From positions 1 through 64,000 of the IMG/VR virus record IMGVR_UViG_3300040809_000188: 64,000 nt of DNA. One strand, 5' to 3'. Below the pieces are notes generated by a model that saw nothing but the letters and a program-made list of their open reading frames with translations, did not search any database and was not told the origin of the DNA. This stretch comes from a virus. Made by a program: the position numbers and the translations under genes. Each line of letters starts with the position of its first letter. The stretch's first letter is position 1. This document shows, piece by piece, positions 42,175 to 50,050 of the stretch.

Positions 42175-42387
42175 ATGCGTCAAGTCGATGAAATGGTATA
42201 CGAACTAGAGTGTGACTCTTGTGGTGTATCATACGAACTTATTGTAGATGGTGCTGAGAAGAACGAACCAGTTTACTGTGCGTTCTGTGGCGCTGATATC
42301 GATATTGAACCTGACGAAGATGAAGATTTCATACATGATATTGATGATGAGTATGATGAGTTAGATTTTGACGATTATAGAGACTGA
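42175..42387 (+). CDS. Zinc-ribbon protein with acidic tail
   Basis: The 70-residue product has CDSCG and CAFCGAD Cys pairs 22 residues apart, a zinc ribbon, then a run of Asp/Glu (DIEPDEDEDF...DDEYDELDFDD). Such proteins may bind basic proteins or polymerase. In T4-like phages, small acidic zinc proteins can be transcription-related, but this is only a suggestion. It overlaps the GIY-YIG gene. Confidence 0.65.
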   Translation: MRQVDEMVYELECDSCGVSYELIVDGAEKNEPVYCAFCGADIDIEPDEDEDFIHDIDDEYDELDFDDYRD

Positions 42388-42823
42388 TTACGAAAATCCT
42401 TGGACATTTAACGGAAAACCATTTACTTCAGAAGACATAGGAAAATATGTAGGGTTCGTTTATGTCATTATTCACAAAGATAGTGGCCGACAATATATCG
42501 GCCGAAAGTATTTCCACACATTACGCAAAACAAAGGGCAAGACGAAACGAGTTCGCAAAGAGTCGGACTGGAAGAAGTATTACGGCTCTTCAGGAGACTT
42601 GTTGTCTGATGTTCAGACGTTGGGAAAAGAAAACTTTCAAAGAATAATTTTGTCTTTACATACGACAAAAGGTGATGTAAACTATGAGGAAGTAAAACAA
42701 CAGTTTAAGTACGATGTCTTAGAAGACACTAAATATTACAATGATAACATTAATGGAAAGTGGTATCGCAAAGCGGATCACATAGTTGAAGGAAGACTAT
42801 ACAATGAAGATTTCAGACTTTGA
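42368..42823 (+). CDS. GIY-YIG-like endonuclease
   Basis: The protein (151 aa) shows FVYVIIHKDSGRQYIGRKYF, a GIY-YIG-type start, then basic residues (RKTKGKTKRVRKESDWKKYY) that bind DNA. GIY-YIG proteins in T4-like phages are homing or repair nucleases. No intron is seen around it, so it is free-standing. It overlaps the methyltransferase gene and lies just after the reductase gene, which carries an atypical tract. Confidence 0.7.
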   Translation: MTIIETDYENPWTFNGKPFTSEDIGKYVGFVYVIIHKDSGRQYIGRKYFHTLRKTKGKTKRVRKESDWKKYYGSSGDLLSDVQTLGKENFQRIILSLHTTKGDVNYEEVKQQFKYDVLEDTKYYNDNINGKWYRKADHIVEGRLYNEDFRL

Positions 42824-43496
42824 AAAAGTAAAAAAGTTCCCATATCTATCAGACGACAAAGACACAATGCAGGCTAGGTTCAGAGAACTAGACTGGCTTG
42901 CACCTATGATCAATGACAAAGGTTGGAATCTTGAGTTTGGTGTACACACTGGACAAACCATTAACTGTATTGCTACCATGCGACCTGACTTGGAGTTCGT
43001 AGGATTTGATTCCTTTGAAGGACTTCCAGAAGATTGGGATATGGGTCAGAAGATGGTAAAGAAGGAAGCATTTGACAGAGGTGGCGAACTACCAGAAGTC
43101 GCAGATAATGTGTCTCTTGTCAAAGGATACTTTGATGCTACACTTCCACAATGGCTAAGAGAACAAGCGGAGGATGGATATGAACGGCCCAAACCAGAAA
43201 GTCAGAGCATATCTTACCTACACATTGATAGCGATATTTATTCTTCTTGCGTCACAATCTTTGAGCATCTAAACGACTATATCAAGCCTGGCTGTATCAT
43301 TCGATTTGATGAACTGTCATGCTGGCGTTATGTATTCCAAGAGGCATCACCCAAAAGTTTGCAACGAGTTTTCTATACAACATGGAAAGAGCATGAGTGG
43401 AAAGCACTGCATGAGTGGATGTCTAAATGTGACAGAAAAGTAGCACCTTTGTGTCGAAACTGGTTTCAGTCTGGTACGGTGATTGTTACACAATGA
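42804..43496 (+). CDS. TylF-like O-methyltransferase
   Basis: The 230-residue enzyme shows the SAM site LEFGVHTGQTI, then EFVGFDSFEGLPEDW and IHIDSD-type metal residues (YLHIDSDIYSS). These are hallmarks of macrocin/TylF sugar O-methyltransferases. The start at 42804 is after AAGGAAG. It begins a cassette of sugar-modifying genes joined by ATGA overlaps. Confidence 0.82.
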   Translation: MKISDFEKVKKFPYLSDDKDTMQARFRELDWLAPMINDKGWNLEFGVHTGQTINCIATMRPDLEFVGFDSFEGLPEDWDMGQKMVKKEAFDRGGELPEVADNVSLVKGYFDATLPQWLREQAEDGYERPKPESQSISYLHIDSDIYSSCVTIFEHLNDYIKPGCIIRFDELSCWRYVFQEASPKSLQRVFYTTWKEHEWKALHEWMSKCDRKVAPLCRNWFQSGTVIVTQ

Positions 43497-44104
43497 TTAT
43501 CTCACACAAATACAAGTTTATCTTTGTAAAGACCCGTAAAACTGCTGGCTCAACATTTGAGAAGTTGGTGTCTCCGTACTTGGGTGAAGATGATATTTGC
43601 ACTGGTTCAAGTAGAGATGGAACTCCAGCACTTAACTGTGCGCCAGATACAAATGGTCATATTCCTCTTAGAGATATTATGTCTAAGTATTTTCCATCAG
43701 GCACCAACTACGATATCATCACAATCGAAAGAAATCCATACGATAAGGTAGTAAGCAGTTACTACTGGCATCAACACATCAAACCCCATCAGTTCGGTGA
43801 TATGTCTTTTGGTGTCTACATGAAGACTTGCAACTTGCTTCCACGAGATTGGAAACTCTACACGATTAATGGATCACTGCAATATAAAACCAAAGTTTTC
43901 AAATACGAGAATATGAACGACATATATGTTTGGTTAAAAAAGATGCGTGGACTTCATATTCCACTTGACAAACTGGGTCAAACTAAGTTAAAATCAGGCA
44001 TTAGAAAAGTAAAAGATTATAGAGAACTACACAATGACAATACGAAGAAAATTGTATTAGACTTGTTTCCAGATGAAATAAAGGAGTTTCGTTATGAGTT
44101 CTGA
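43493..44104 (+). CDS. Sulfotransferase
   Basis: The protein (203 aa) contains FIFVKTRKTAGSTFE near the start, the 5'-phosphosulfate loop for PAPS, and TIERNPYDKVVSSYYWH, the 3'-phosphate-binding motif. It would move sulfate from PAPS to a hydroxyl, most likely on a sugar because of its neighbours. Coupled by ATGA to the methyltransferase. Sulfotransferases occur in a number of marine phages; the acceptor is unknown. Confidence 0.83.
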   Translation: MIISHKYKFIFVKTRKTAGSTFEKLVSPYLGEDDICTGSSRDGTPALNCAPDTNGHIPLRDIMSKYFPSGTNYDIITIERNPYDKVVSSYYWHQHIKPHQFGDMSFGVYMKTCNLLPRDWKLYTINGSLQYKTKVFKYENMNDIYVWLKKMRGLHIPLDKLGQTKLKSGIRKVKDYRELHNDNTKKIVLDLFPDEIKEFRYEF

Positions 44105-44822
44105 TCCTATCAGACTATTCATCGGCACATCAGCAAACGGCGAAGATGCTAAGATTGAGATGGCTTATGAGTATTCGCTGAGAAAGAATACAGATAGAGA
44201 TATTGAGATTGTTTGGATGCGTCAGACAAATGACACTGAATCATACTGGCATGGCTGGGAAGACAAACGCTGGTCAACGCCTTTCAGTGGCTATCGTTGG
44301 GGCATTCCAGAATACTGCAACTTTGAAGGTCGTGCAATCTACACAGACTGTGATATGATCAATCTACGAGACATTGGTGAACTATTCGATATGGATATTG
44401 CTGATGACAAATGGATGCTTGCAAGAGACGGCAAGCGTTTTGGTGGTAAAGAGTTCTGTGTTATTCTATTTGACAATGCAAAGTTCAAAGGAAACATGCC
44501 TCCTGTAAATGAATGGAAGAAAGTAGATTCAGCACATCATCAGTTTATGCAGTTGTTCATTCAGAACAATCTAGTTGGTGACTTAGACCCTCGTTGGAAC
44601 AGTCATGATGGTGATGCAGAACCTATCTATCATCTACACTACACACATATGCCTACACAGCCTTGGAAGCCTGCTTGGTTTACTGGTACACCAGAAGAGC
44701 ATCCAAGACAAGACTTGGTAGAACTGTATCATAACACATATGAAGAAGCACTTGCAAATGGATACAAACTTGAAGACTATCAAGTCAATCGTGGTGTGAA
44801 CTATGGGATTATCGGCAAATGA
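44094..44822 (+). CDS. GT-A glycosyltransferase (GT8-like)
   Basis: The 242-residue protein has an N-terminal RLFIGTSANGED, a DxD motif in YTDCDMINL near residue 85 and a later DxD-like region. These fit GT8-type transferases. Overlaps its neighbours and likely works in the same glycan pathway. The sugar donor is unknown. Confidence 0.7.
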   Translation: MSSDPIRLFIGTSANGEDAKIEMAYEYSLRKNTDRDIEIVWMRQTNDTESYWHGWEDKRWSTPFSGYRWGIPEYCNFEGRAIYTDCDMINLRDIGELFDMDIADDKWMLARDGKRFGGKEFCVILFDNAKFKGNMPPVNEWKKVDSAHHQFMQLFIQNNLVGDLDPRWNSHDGDAEPIYHLHYTHMPTQPWKPAWFTGTPEEHPRQDLVELYHNTYEEALANGYKLEDYQVNRGVNYGIIGK

Positions 44823-45547
44823 GCATTTATGGTGAAGTGCCAACACATCCTGTGGTGTTTGCGGCATGTGATAAACACTACTTCAAAGAACACGGACCAT
44901 CTTTTATCTACTCCTGTAATGATGCTGGCAAAGACGTTCATGTTCATGTCACAGAAGCAGAACAAGAAACATATAACATTGCAAACATTCTGAACACAGA
45001 TACAGATGTAAAATGCACCTTCTCATACAACGAGTTTGAGAATATGGGAAGAGGACAGCGCACATACTACGCTTGTCTGAGGTTTCTTGTTCTACCAATC
45101 ATTCTACAACACGCAAAGAAAGTCATGACACTTGACATTGACTGTATGGTTATGAAAGACTTTGACTGGCCTGATAAGCCTGCTGGTTACTTTCCAAGAG
45201 AGCCTATTGCTGGAACAACGGGCTGGGAAAATCAAGGAACAAGAGTAGCCGCTGGTGCTGTGTATATGGATGACAGAGCATTGCCTCTTGCTCAAGCAGT
45301 TGTTGAGCGTATTCAACAAGGACCATGGCAATGGTTTCTAGATCAGATTGCATTGTCTGAATCTTTCGCTAGAGTAAGTGAAGACGATGTGGTAAAGTTT
45401 GATGCTGAGTTTATGGATTGGGAGTTCAAAGAAGGCACAACTATCTGGACTGGTAAGGGTCCAAGAAAGTTTGAAAATCCAATATATGTAGCAAAGAAGA
45501 ATGAGTTCAATCGTCTTCCTACAGCAACGACAAGGTGTTGGGCATGA
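44819..45547 (+). CDS. Glycosyltransferase-like protein with DxD
   Basis: The protein (242 aa) starts HPVVFAACDKHYFKEHGPSF and has TLDIDCMVM, a DxD motif in a GT-A setting, near residue 105. It resembles GT8-like transferases but is distinct from its neighbour. It overlaps both sides. Acceptor and donor are unknown. Confidence 0.65.
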   Translation: MSIYGEVPTHPVVFAACDKHYFKEHGPSFIYSCNDAGKDVHVHVTEAEQETYNIANILNTDTDVKCTFSYNEFENMGRGQRTYYACLRFLVLPIILQHAKKVMTLDIDCMVMKDFDWPDKPAGYFPREPIAGTTGWENQGTRVAAGAVYMDDRALPLAQAVVERIQQGPWQWFLDQIALSESFARVSEDDVVKFDAEFMDWEFKEGTTIWTGKGPRKFENPIYVAKKNEFNRLPTATTRCWA

Positions 45548-46518
45548 GTAAAGTATTGATTTTAAGACCTCGTTTAGACTTACCTTTCAAGAAGTTTGGA
45601 CTAGAGATTGCTAATAAGAATCTACCAGACATTCGTGTGTGGTGGGATAAGTTTATAACTGCACTTGAAGTACATCACGAAATGAAAGGTGATGATGTTG
45701 TAGTTGTAGAAGCCCAGAGATTCCAGTTTCACAACAGTCTTGTTGAGCAATACAAGCCAGATGTTGCATATGTACCACACGTTGAAAAACACAACTTTGG
45801 TGGTGGTGATGAGTGTCGTTACTATATGCAGACTGTTGTTCCTTGGCTCTTTACAATCGATCACAAAGGCTGGGCTGGTGGTGGTTCATTTGTCGGTGAA
45901 GCATACGATACTCTGCCTGATGACAATGGTGCTACTTTTGCAAAGTTTCAAGAACGCATGAAGCGTGGTGAAAGCAAGTATGAACAACCAAATCATGATT
46001 CTTTCAACTGCACTGAAGACTTTATCTTCTGTCCACTTCAGATTCCACATGATGAGACTATCAAATGGCACAGCAAAGTAAAGATGGAAGAACTTGTAGA
46101 AAAACTCTGTCACTGGTCAAACACAAGTGATCACGCAGTTGTATTCAAAAGCCATCCTATGAATCCAAAGAGTATGGAAGAGATGAAGAAGATTGCATCT
46201 GGTCACAATAAGGTAATGTGGATCGATCATGCAAACATTCACAATGTCATACCAAAAGCAAAAGCAGTCTATGTTATTAACTCTGGTACAGGTATGGAAT
46301 CAATGTGTCATGAAGTTCCTGTTGTACGCTTTGGTGATGCTGAATACAATGATGCTGTAATCGCTGGTAACATCAATGATTTGAACGAAACCTTCAAAAA
46401 AGTTGAAAAAATTGATAAAAAAATAATGACTGAAAAATACAAGCAATTTTATAACTGGTTTGTCAATAAGATTTGTTATGATGCTACTGATATGGGAACC
46501 TTTATGAAAATAAAATAA
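45544..46518 (+). CDS. Capsule-type transferase (KpsC/S-like)
   Basis: The 324-residue protein has VVFKSHPMNPKS and VIPKAKAVYVINSGTGMESMCHEVPVVRFG, a pattern of capsular polysaccharide Kdo transferases. It probably adds sugar in a surface or virion glycan. It closes the cassette; a strong terminator follows. Assignment is by motif layout and should be checked by a profile search. Confidence 0.6.
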   Translation: MSKVLILRPRLDLPFKKFGLEIANKNLPDIRVWWDKFITALEVHHEMKGDDVVVVEAQRFQFHNSLVEQYKPDVAYVPHVEKHNFGGGDECRYYMQTVVPWLFTIDHKGWAGGGSFVGEAYDTLPDDNGATFAKFQERMKRGESKYEQPNHDSFNCTEDFIFCPLQIPHDETIKWHSKVKMEELVEKLCHWSNTSDHAVVFKSHPMNPKSMEEMKKIASGHNKVMWIDHANIHNVIPKAKAVYVINSGTGMESMCHEVPVVRFGDAEYNDAVIAGNINDLNETFKKVEKIDKKIMTEKYKQFYNWFVNKICYDATDMGTFMKIK

Positions 46519-46567
46519 TGTCCGATATGATACTACTAGGTCAGCAATACTGACGGATTATATATAC

Positions 46568-46599
46568 AGGTGTCAGCGAACTAGTTGACACCTTTTTTT
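46568..46599 (+). terminator. Terminator after glycan cassette
   Basis: AGGTGTCA and TGACACCT form perfect eight-base arms around ten bases and are followed by seven T's. Confidence 0.88.
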
Positions 46600-46629
46600 C
46601 ACAAACAAAACCTTTTTAGGGAGACTACG

Positions 46630-46800
46630 ATGGCAGCCAGATTTTTTGGTGCCCTAGTAGATATGTTCGGTCGTCATCGTATGACAGGTAACCGGCAAAT
46701 CGATATCTGGGCAGAGACAGAATTTAAACACAACGCACAATGGGCTAAAAACTTTTATTACAGAACAGGGAGATTTCCAAGTGGCAAAGATGTTTGCTAA
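46630..46800 (+). CDS. Small basic protein
   Basis: The 56-residue protein (MAARFFGALVDMFGRHRMTG) follows AGGGAG. Its amphipathic N-terminal half and short length resemble small alphaproteobacterial proteins. No family is recognised. It is the first gene of a tiny-protein operon. Confidence 0.6.
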   Translation: MAARFFGALVDMFGRHRMTGNRQIDIWAETEFKHNAQWAKNFYYRTGRFPSGKDVC

Positions 46801-46918
46801 AGCAATGAATATTTTTGAACGTATCGGAACAGCAAGAGCGGCGCATCATCTAGCGACAATGGGTCGTTACGAAGAAGCAAGAAAACTCATGACGGAGTTT
46901 AAAAAAAATGATTATTAA
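46790..46918 (+). CDS. Tiny helical protein
   Basis: This 42-residue frame overlaps the previous stop and reads MFAKAMNIFERIGTARAAHH, a helix rich in Ala and Arg, like the N-terminal half of DUF1127-type proteins, but without their C-terminal motif. The resemblance is weak. Confidence 0.5.
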   Translation: MFAKAMNIFERIGTARAAHHLATMGRYEEARKLMTEFKKNDY

Positions 46919-47075
46919 TTTCTTTAGAATACTTACAAATGATTACTTCAAGGATATTGAAAGAAGAAGAGAAGAGGCTTGGCTCGCTAGGTCTACTGAT
47001 CTTGTTGACTTGGAACGCCGTCAGAGAGAACTCACTTACGGGTCGGGCAATTACAAGTTCTTTAATGAAAGGTGA
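46908..47075 (+). CDS. DUF3563-like small protein
   Basis: The 55-residue product reads KDIERRREEAWLARSTDLVD followed by LERRQREL. This matches the AYLA-x-x-DLVDLERR-x-REL pattern of DUF3563, a small bacterial family of unknown function. It overlaps the previous tiny gene. Confidence 0.68.
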   Translation: MIINFFRILTNDYFKDIERRREEAWLARSTDLVDLERRQRELTYGSGNYKFFNER

Positions 47076-47085
47076 GGATTGAACA

Positions 47086-47127
47086 ATGTGGCCATACACA
47101 GATGAAGAAAATGACTTTTTGTCATAA
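47086..47127 (+). CDS. Possible 13-residue peptide
   Basis: A frame encoding MWPYTDEENDFLS follows GAGG at a suitable distance and ends just before a terminator. It may be translated as the last member of the tiny-protein operon. Too short for any firm claim. Confidence 0.3.
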   Translation: MWPYTDEENDFLS

Positions 47128-47133
47128 AAAAAG

Positions 47134-47181
47134 AAAAGAGGTCTTGACACGGGCCTCTTTTTTTGATATAGTGATTCGTAA
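47134..47181 (+). promoter_or_regulatory. Promoter embedded in a terminator, with leader box
   Basis: AAAAGAGGTC and GGCCTCTTTT pair perfectly (one wobble) with TTGACA in the loop, followed by a T-run: a terminator. TTGACA (47144-47149) is also the -35 of a promoter with TATAGT (47167-47172), 17 bases apart, and the box variant TGATTCGTAA (47172-47181). Confidence 0.8.
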
Positions 47182-47262
47182 ATCGGAGAGGGCATTAAGG
47201 TTGGTTGGCCCACGGTGAAAGTTCCATGATGATGGTGTGGGATTGAAGTTGTCCTCTCCGAT
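47182..47262 (+). ncRNA. Candidate structured RNA near tRNAs
   Basis: Ten perfectly paired bases, ATCGGAGAGG and CCTCTCCGAT, enclose about 60 bases, within which CCCAC pairs with GTGGG. A strong promoter lies just upstream and no sizeable frame exists inside. The 5' arm holds a GGAGAGG ribosome-site-like sequence masked by the 3' arm. It could be a stable small RNA, or a leader for the membrane peptide downstream. Confidence 0.55.
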
Positions 47263-47282
47263 ACAATATTTTGGAGAAACCG

Positions 47283-47357
47283 ATGCTTTGGTTTTTATTT
47301 GGTATATTAGCAGGCATTGCTGGATATAACTTCTGGCTTGCTACTTGTATGCTCTAG
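47283..47357 (+). CDS. 24-residue membrane peptide
   Basis: The frame after GGAG encodes MLWFLFGILAGIAGYNFWLA, one hydrophobic span. It lies between the structured RNA and the tRNA-Arg. A small membrane protein is plausible but not proven. Confidence 0.45.
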   Translation: MLWFLFGILAGIAGYNFWLATCML

Positions 47358-47361
47358 TTAT

Positions 47362-47438
47362 GGCCTCGTAACTCAACTGGATAGAGTAACGGCCTTCTAA
47401 GCCGTAAGTTGCAAGTTCGAGTCTTGCCGAGGTCGCCA
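47362..47438 (+). tRNA. tRNA-Arg (TCT)
   Basis: Arms GGCCTCG/CGAGGTC (one wobble), anticodon TCT in GGCCTTCTAAGCC, T-arm GTTCGAGTC and an encoded CCA. Confidence 0.92.
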
Positions 47439-47440
47439 AT

Positions 47441-47514
47441 AGAGGTATGGTGTAGTGGAAACACGACAGTCTCCAAAACTGTAAACTGAGGTTCGATTCC
47501 TTGTACCTCTGCCA
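47441..47514 (+). tRNA. tRNA-Trp (CCA)
   Basis: Arms AGAGGTA/TACCTCT, anticodon CCA in the loop CTCCAAA, T-arm GTTCGATTC and an encoded 3' CCA. Confidence 0.92.
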
Positions 47515-47534
47515 TTTTTATTAAGGAGTTTAGT

Positions 47535-48158
47535 ATGGCAAATCATGTAACGAGTGGTATTGAAATCGTAGAAGGTAATGATGCGGTGAAAGAGTGGTTT
47601 GCATCTCTTTCAGAAAAACTTACCGTTCCAGCAGATGAGCGTGAAGGCTCTTTTGGTGGGGTGTATCGACCTGTATATGAAATGTTTGATGAATGGCCCG
47701 AATCAGAACATGATATGGACACCTATAGTTGGTTTCATGAAAACATCGGTCCTAAGTGGTGTCATGTATATGATGCTGATAGTGACAGACTTATGTTTGA
47801 ATCTGCTTGGTCCTTTCCAGAAGCATTATTCTTGCGTATTCACCAAGAGGCTTGCAAGATCGATCCTCTAGTAATCATGTCAGCGCATTATGATGATGAG
47901 ATGCCCAACTTCTTTGGTTCATGCGTGTATGCTGACGGTGAACTATACGATGAAGAATATTGGGATGAAAGCAACTATCATCATATCGAAGTAAAGTTCT
48001 GGTGGGATGAAGAAGAGGATGGTCCAGAACCAGATGACTTTGATTCTTCAGAAGCATATGAAAAAATGTGGGAAGTCATTCAAGACGACATTGATGGTAT
48101 GGTTCAGGGTGTAAAGGAATATCGTGCAGAAATGGCAGAAGAAGATGCATCCGATTGA
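47535..48158 (+). CDS. Api92-like conserved phage protein
   Basis: The protein (207 aa) begins MANHVTSGIEIVEGNDAVKE and has PKWCHVYDADSDRLMFESAW, which resembles the ferredoxin-like Api92/DUF1281 plan (xNHVTN start, Trp-rich middle, Asp-rich loops). It is strongly acidic. Function unknown; in other mobile elements Api92-like proteins are accessory genes. AAGGAG precedes the ATG. Confidence 0.6.
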   Translation: MANHVTSGIEIVEGNDAVKEWFASLSEKLTVPADEREGSFGGVYRPVYEMFDEWPESEHDMDTYSWFHENIGPKWCHVYDADSDRLMFESAWSFPEALFLRIHQEACKIDPLVIMSAHYDDEMPNFFGSCVYADGELYDEEYWDESNYHHIEVKFWWDEEEDGPEPDDFDSSEAYEKMWEVIQDDIDGMVQGVKEYRAEMAEEDASD

Positions 48159-48336
48159 ACTTACAGAAAGACGCATAGATAATGTTATGAAAATGATGAG
48201 CCACTTTGAAGAGGGTTCATGGGGATATAACTATTGGGGTAGTGTACTTGGCTATCTCTTGAGAAAACTAAATGGAGAAGTAAATGAGAGAACTACTGTT
48301 AGATGCAGTGATCAAACACGCTATCGGACACATTGA
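48145..48336 (+). CDS. Small hypothetical protein
   Basis: The 63-residue protein starts inside the preceding gene and overlaps the next by about 50 bases, where its own sequence becomes basic. The first 45 residues look conserved in character (MMSHFEEGSWGYNYWGSVLG). Confidence 0.5.
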   Translation: MHPIELTERRIDNVMKMMSHFEEGSWGYNYWGSVLGYLLRKLNGEVNERTTVRCSDQTRYRTH

Positions 48337-48490
48337 GAAGCATAAGGTAAACATTGAAGTTTATCTCAATCAGTCTGTTGGTATTGGTGAACACTCTGAT
48401 ATCATCGAAGCAATCGAAGTCGAACTTGAAGAGATTGCAAAATATGAAGATCAGTTGGATGTAGTCCGTAAGCACTTTGGTCGAGGCTAA
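48284..48490 (+). CDS. Conserved small phage protein
   Basis: The 68-residue protein contains VEVYLNQSVGIGEHSDIIEA-type sequence seen in marine T4-like phages beside nucleotide-metabolism genes. No known function. GGAG precedes the ATG. Confidence 0.65.
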   Translation: MRELLLDAVIKHAIGHIEKHKVNIEVYLNQSVGIGEHSDIIEAIEVELEEIAKYEDQLDVVRKHFGRG

Positions 48491-48491
48491 A

Positions 48492-48734
48492 ATGTCATAT
48501 GTAGTCTATGGTCGACAAGACTGTAACTGGTGCTATCGTGCTAAGAAGTTCTTAGAGCAAAAGCAAGAAGATTTCAGGTACATCGATATTGACGATGATG
48601 CTAGAACAAAAGCATTTCTTGTTAGTAAAGGTTTTAAGACAGTGCCTCAGATTTATCTTGACAATGAGCATATTGGTGGTTATACTGAACTAGTTGCATA
48701 TTTTGAAGAGGGCTCTTATGGAGACAACACCTAA
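48492..48734 (+). CDS. Glutaredoxin
   Basis: This small thiol oxidoreductase (80 aa) has VVYGRQDCNWCYRAK with the active-site CNWC in place of CPYC, and TVPQIYLDNEHIGGYTEL with the cis-Pro and glutathione-binding residues. It can supply electrons to the phage ribonucleotide reductase. The ATG at 48492 is preferred. It overlaps an oxygenase gene. Confidence 0.85.
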   Translation: MSYVVYGRQDCNWCYRAKKFLEQKQEDFRYIDIDDDARTKAFLVSKGFKTVPQIYLDNEHIGGYTELVAYFEEGSYGDNT

Positions 48735-49404
48735 AAATCAAATGATGATATATCCAATCACGGAAGGTGGATTGGATTTTCTTCATATTAAAAATATACC
48801 TGATAGTTTGCTTGATGATGTCAGAAAAGAATTTGAAGTTGCTAAAAACTTCATGTATTTTGATGATAAAAAAGGTGGCGCCGCTCACAATGATACTGGA
48901 GGGTACAAAAGAACTGGTGGTGCTATACTAGCACACGATATATTTCATCCTCACTTTGTTGAACACACTGCATCAGTACAGTATACAGTAAAGATGAGAA
49001 AAATCATTCTGAGCAATCTATGGCCAGTTCCACCCTTTAGTCACATAAACTATTTTAGATATCCAGAACAAGTTATTATAAACTATGCTGGATATCGTAA
49101 TGGTGAAGAGTATAAAGCGCATTGGGACCTAGGAACTCTAACACTGATTACTTGGCTGAGTGATCACAATGAGTTTAGTGGTGGAGAGATTGTCTTTCCT
49201 GAGTTTGACAACTATACAATAAAACCAGAAAAGAATAGTGCTATTTTGTTTCCATCACACTATCAGCATGAAGTAAGAAAGGTTATAACAGACAGTGACG
49301 AACTTGTTCGTTATACATTTTCAGCTTTTTTTCATACATTAGACCCTAGAGAAGCGGTTAAGCAGAGACCAATTAAAAAGAGACCAACAAATGATGAATG
49401 TTGA
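48718..49404 (+). CDS. 2OG-Fe(II) oxygenase, prolyl-hydroxylase-like
   Basis: The protein (228 aa) has the iron pair HWD (YKAHWDLGTL), then FSGGEIVFPEFD, the distal His in HYQHEVRKV and the Arg in RYTFSAFF, all as in P4H-type enzymes. It overlaps glutaredoxin. AT-rich codons differ from neighbouring genes. Substrate unknown. Confidence 0.8.
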   Translation: METTPKNQMMIYPITEGGLDFLHIKNIPDSLLDDVRKEFEVAKNFMYFDDKKGGAAHNDTGGYKRTGGAILAHDIFHPHFVEHTASVQYTVKMRKIILSNLWPVPPFSHINYFRYPEQVIINYAGYRNGEEYKAHWDLGTLTLITWLSDHNEFSGGEIVFPEFDNYTIKPEKNSAILFPSHYQHEVRKVITDSDELVRYTFSAFFHTLDPREAVKQRPIKKRPTNDEC

Positions 49405-50050
49405 AGGGTGGTTTTCAGCACCAGTGTTTTATGGAATACCTGATAATGTAGATATGTCCAAACTAGAAAGATTTTACAATTTTGCAAAAGAAGAAGACCC
49501 GTACGGCCGAAAGATTAGTAATGTTGGTGGTTGGCAATCTAGGGTCTATGAAAGACATGAAAACGAAGACTTTTTAGAATTTTCTAAAATAGTTGAAAAA
49601 TATGCAGATTATTGTCTACAAGAATACTATGCTGTAAATATAGAAAAATATGGTACATATATGAAAGGCGGATGGTTTTCAACAAATGTAAATACTGATC
49701 ATAATAGTATCCACATTCATGGAAATTGTTTTTTGTCTGGCACGTTTTATGTTAAAGTTCCTGAAAAAATAAGTGGGAATGAAGATTATGATAACCATGA
49801 TGGTTGTATTACATTTCATAGAGACTTTGGAGAAAAGCATTTTATGGAAGCAATAGAAATAGAAAAAAACACTTCATGGAATATCACCACAGTATCATAT
49901 AAACCCAAAAAGGGTCAGTTGATTATTTTTCCATCAATACTTCCTCATAGTGTTATGCCAAGTTTAACAAATGAAGAAAGAATTAGTTTGAGTTTTAATT
50001 TAGTAGTGGGGATTCGAGATACTAGGAGTGAACAATATGAATCTTACTGA
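49391..50050 (+). CDS. 2OG-Fe(II) oxygenase (TIGR02466-like)
   Basis: The 219-residue protein has HIHGNCFLSGTFYVKVPE, an H-x-H-x-N...SG-x-FYV pattern, followed by GQLIIFPSILPHSV and an Arg in ERISLSFNL. This fits the TIGR02466 subgroup. It follows another oxygenase, overlapping by 14 bases. Substrate unknown. Confidence 0.75.
   Translation: MMNVEGWFSAPVFYGIPDNVDMSKLERFYNFAKEEDPYGRKISNVGGWQSRVYERHENEDFLEFSKIVEKYADYCLQEYYAVNIEKYGTYMKGGWFSTNVNTDHNSIHIHGNCFLSGTFYVKVPEKISGNEDYDNHDGCITFHRDFGEKHFMEAIEIEKNTSWNITTVSYKPKKGQLIIFPSILPHSVMPSLTNEERISLSFNLVVGIRDTRSEQYESY

Noticed and set aside
41922-42823. Intron around the GIY-YIG nuclease
   Set aside because: The genes on both sides are complete and adjoin it by overlaps, so there is no split gene to support an intron; it is free-standing.
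47224-47244. Six-codon frame MMMVWD in the structured RNA
   Set aside because: Too short and without a ribosome site to call a leader peptide, although a Trp tRNA lies nearby.
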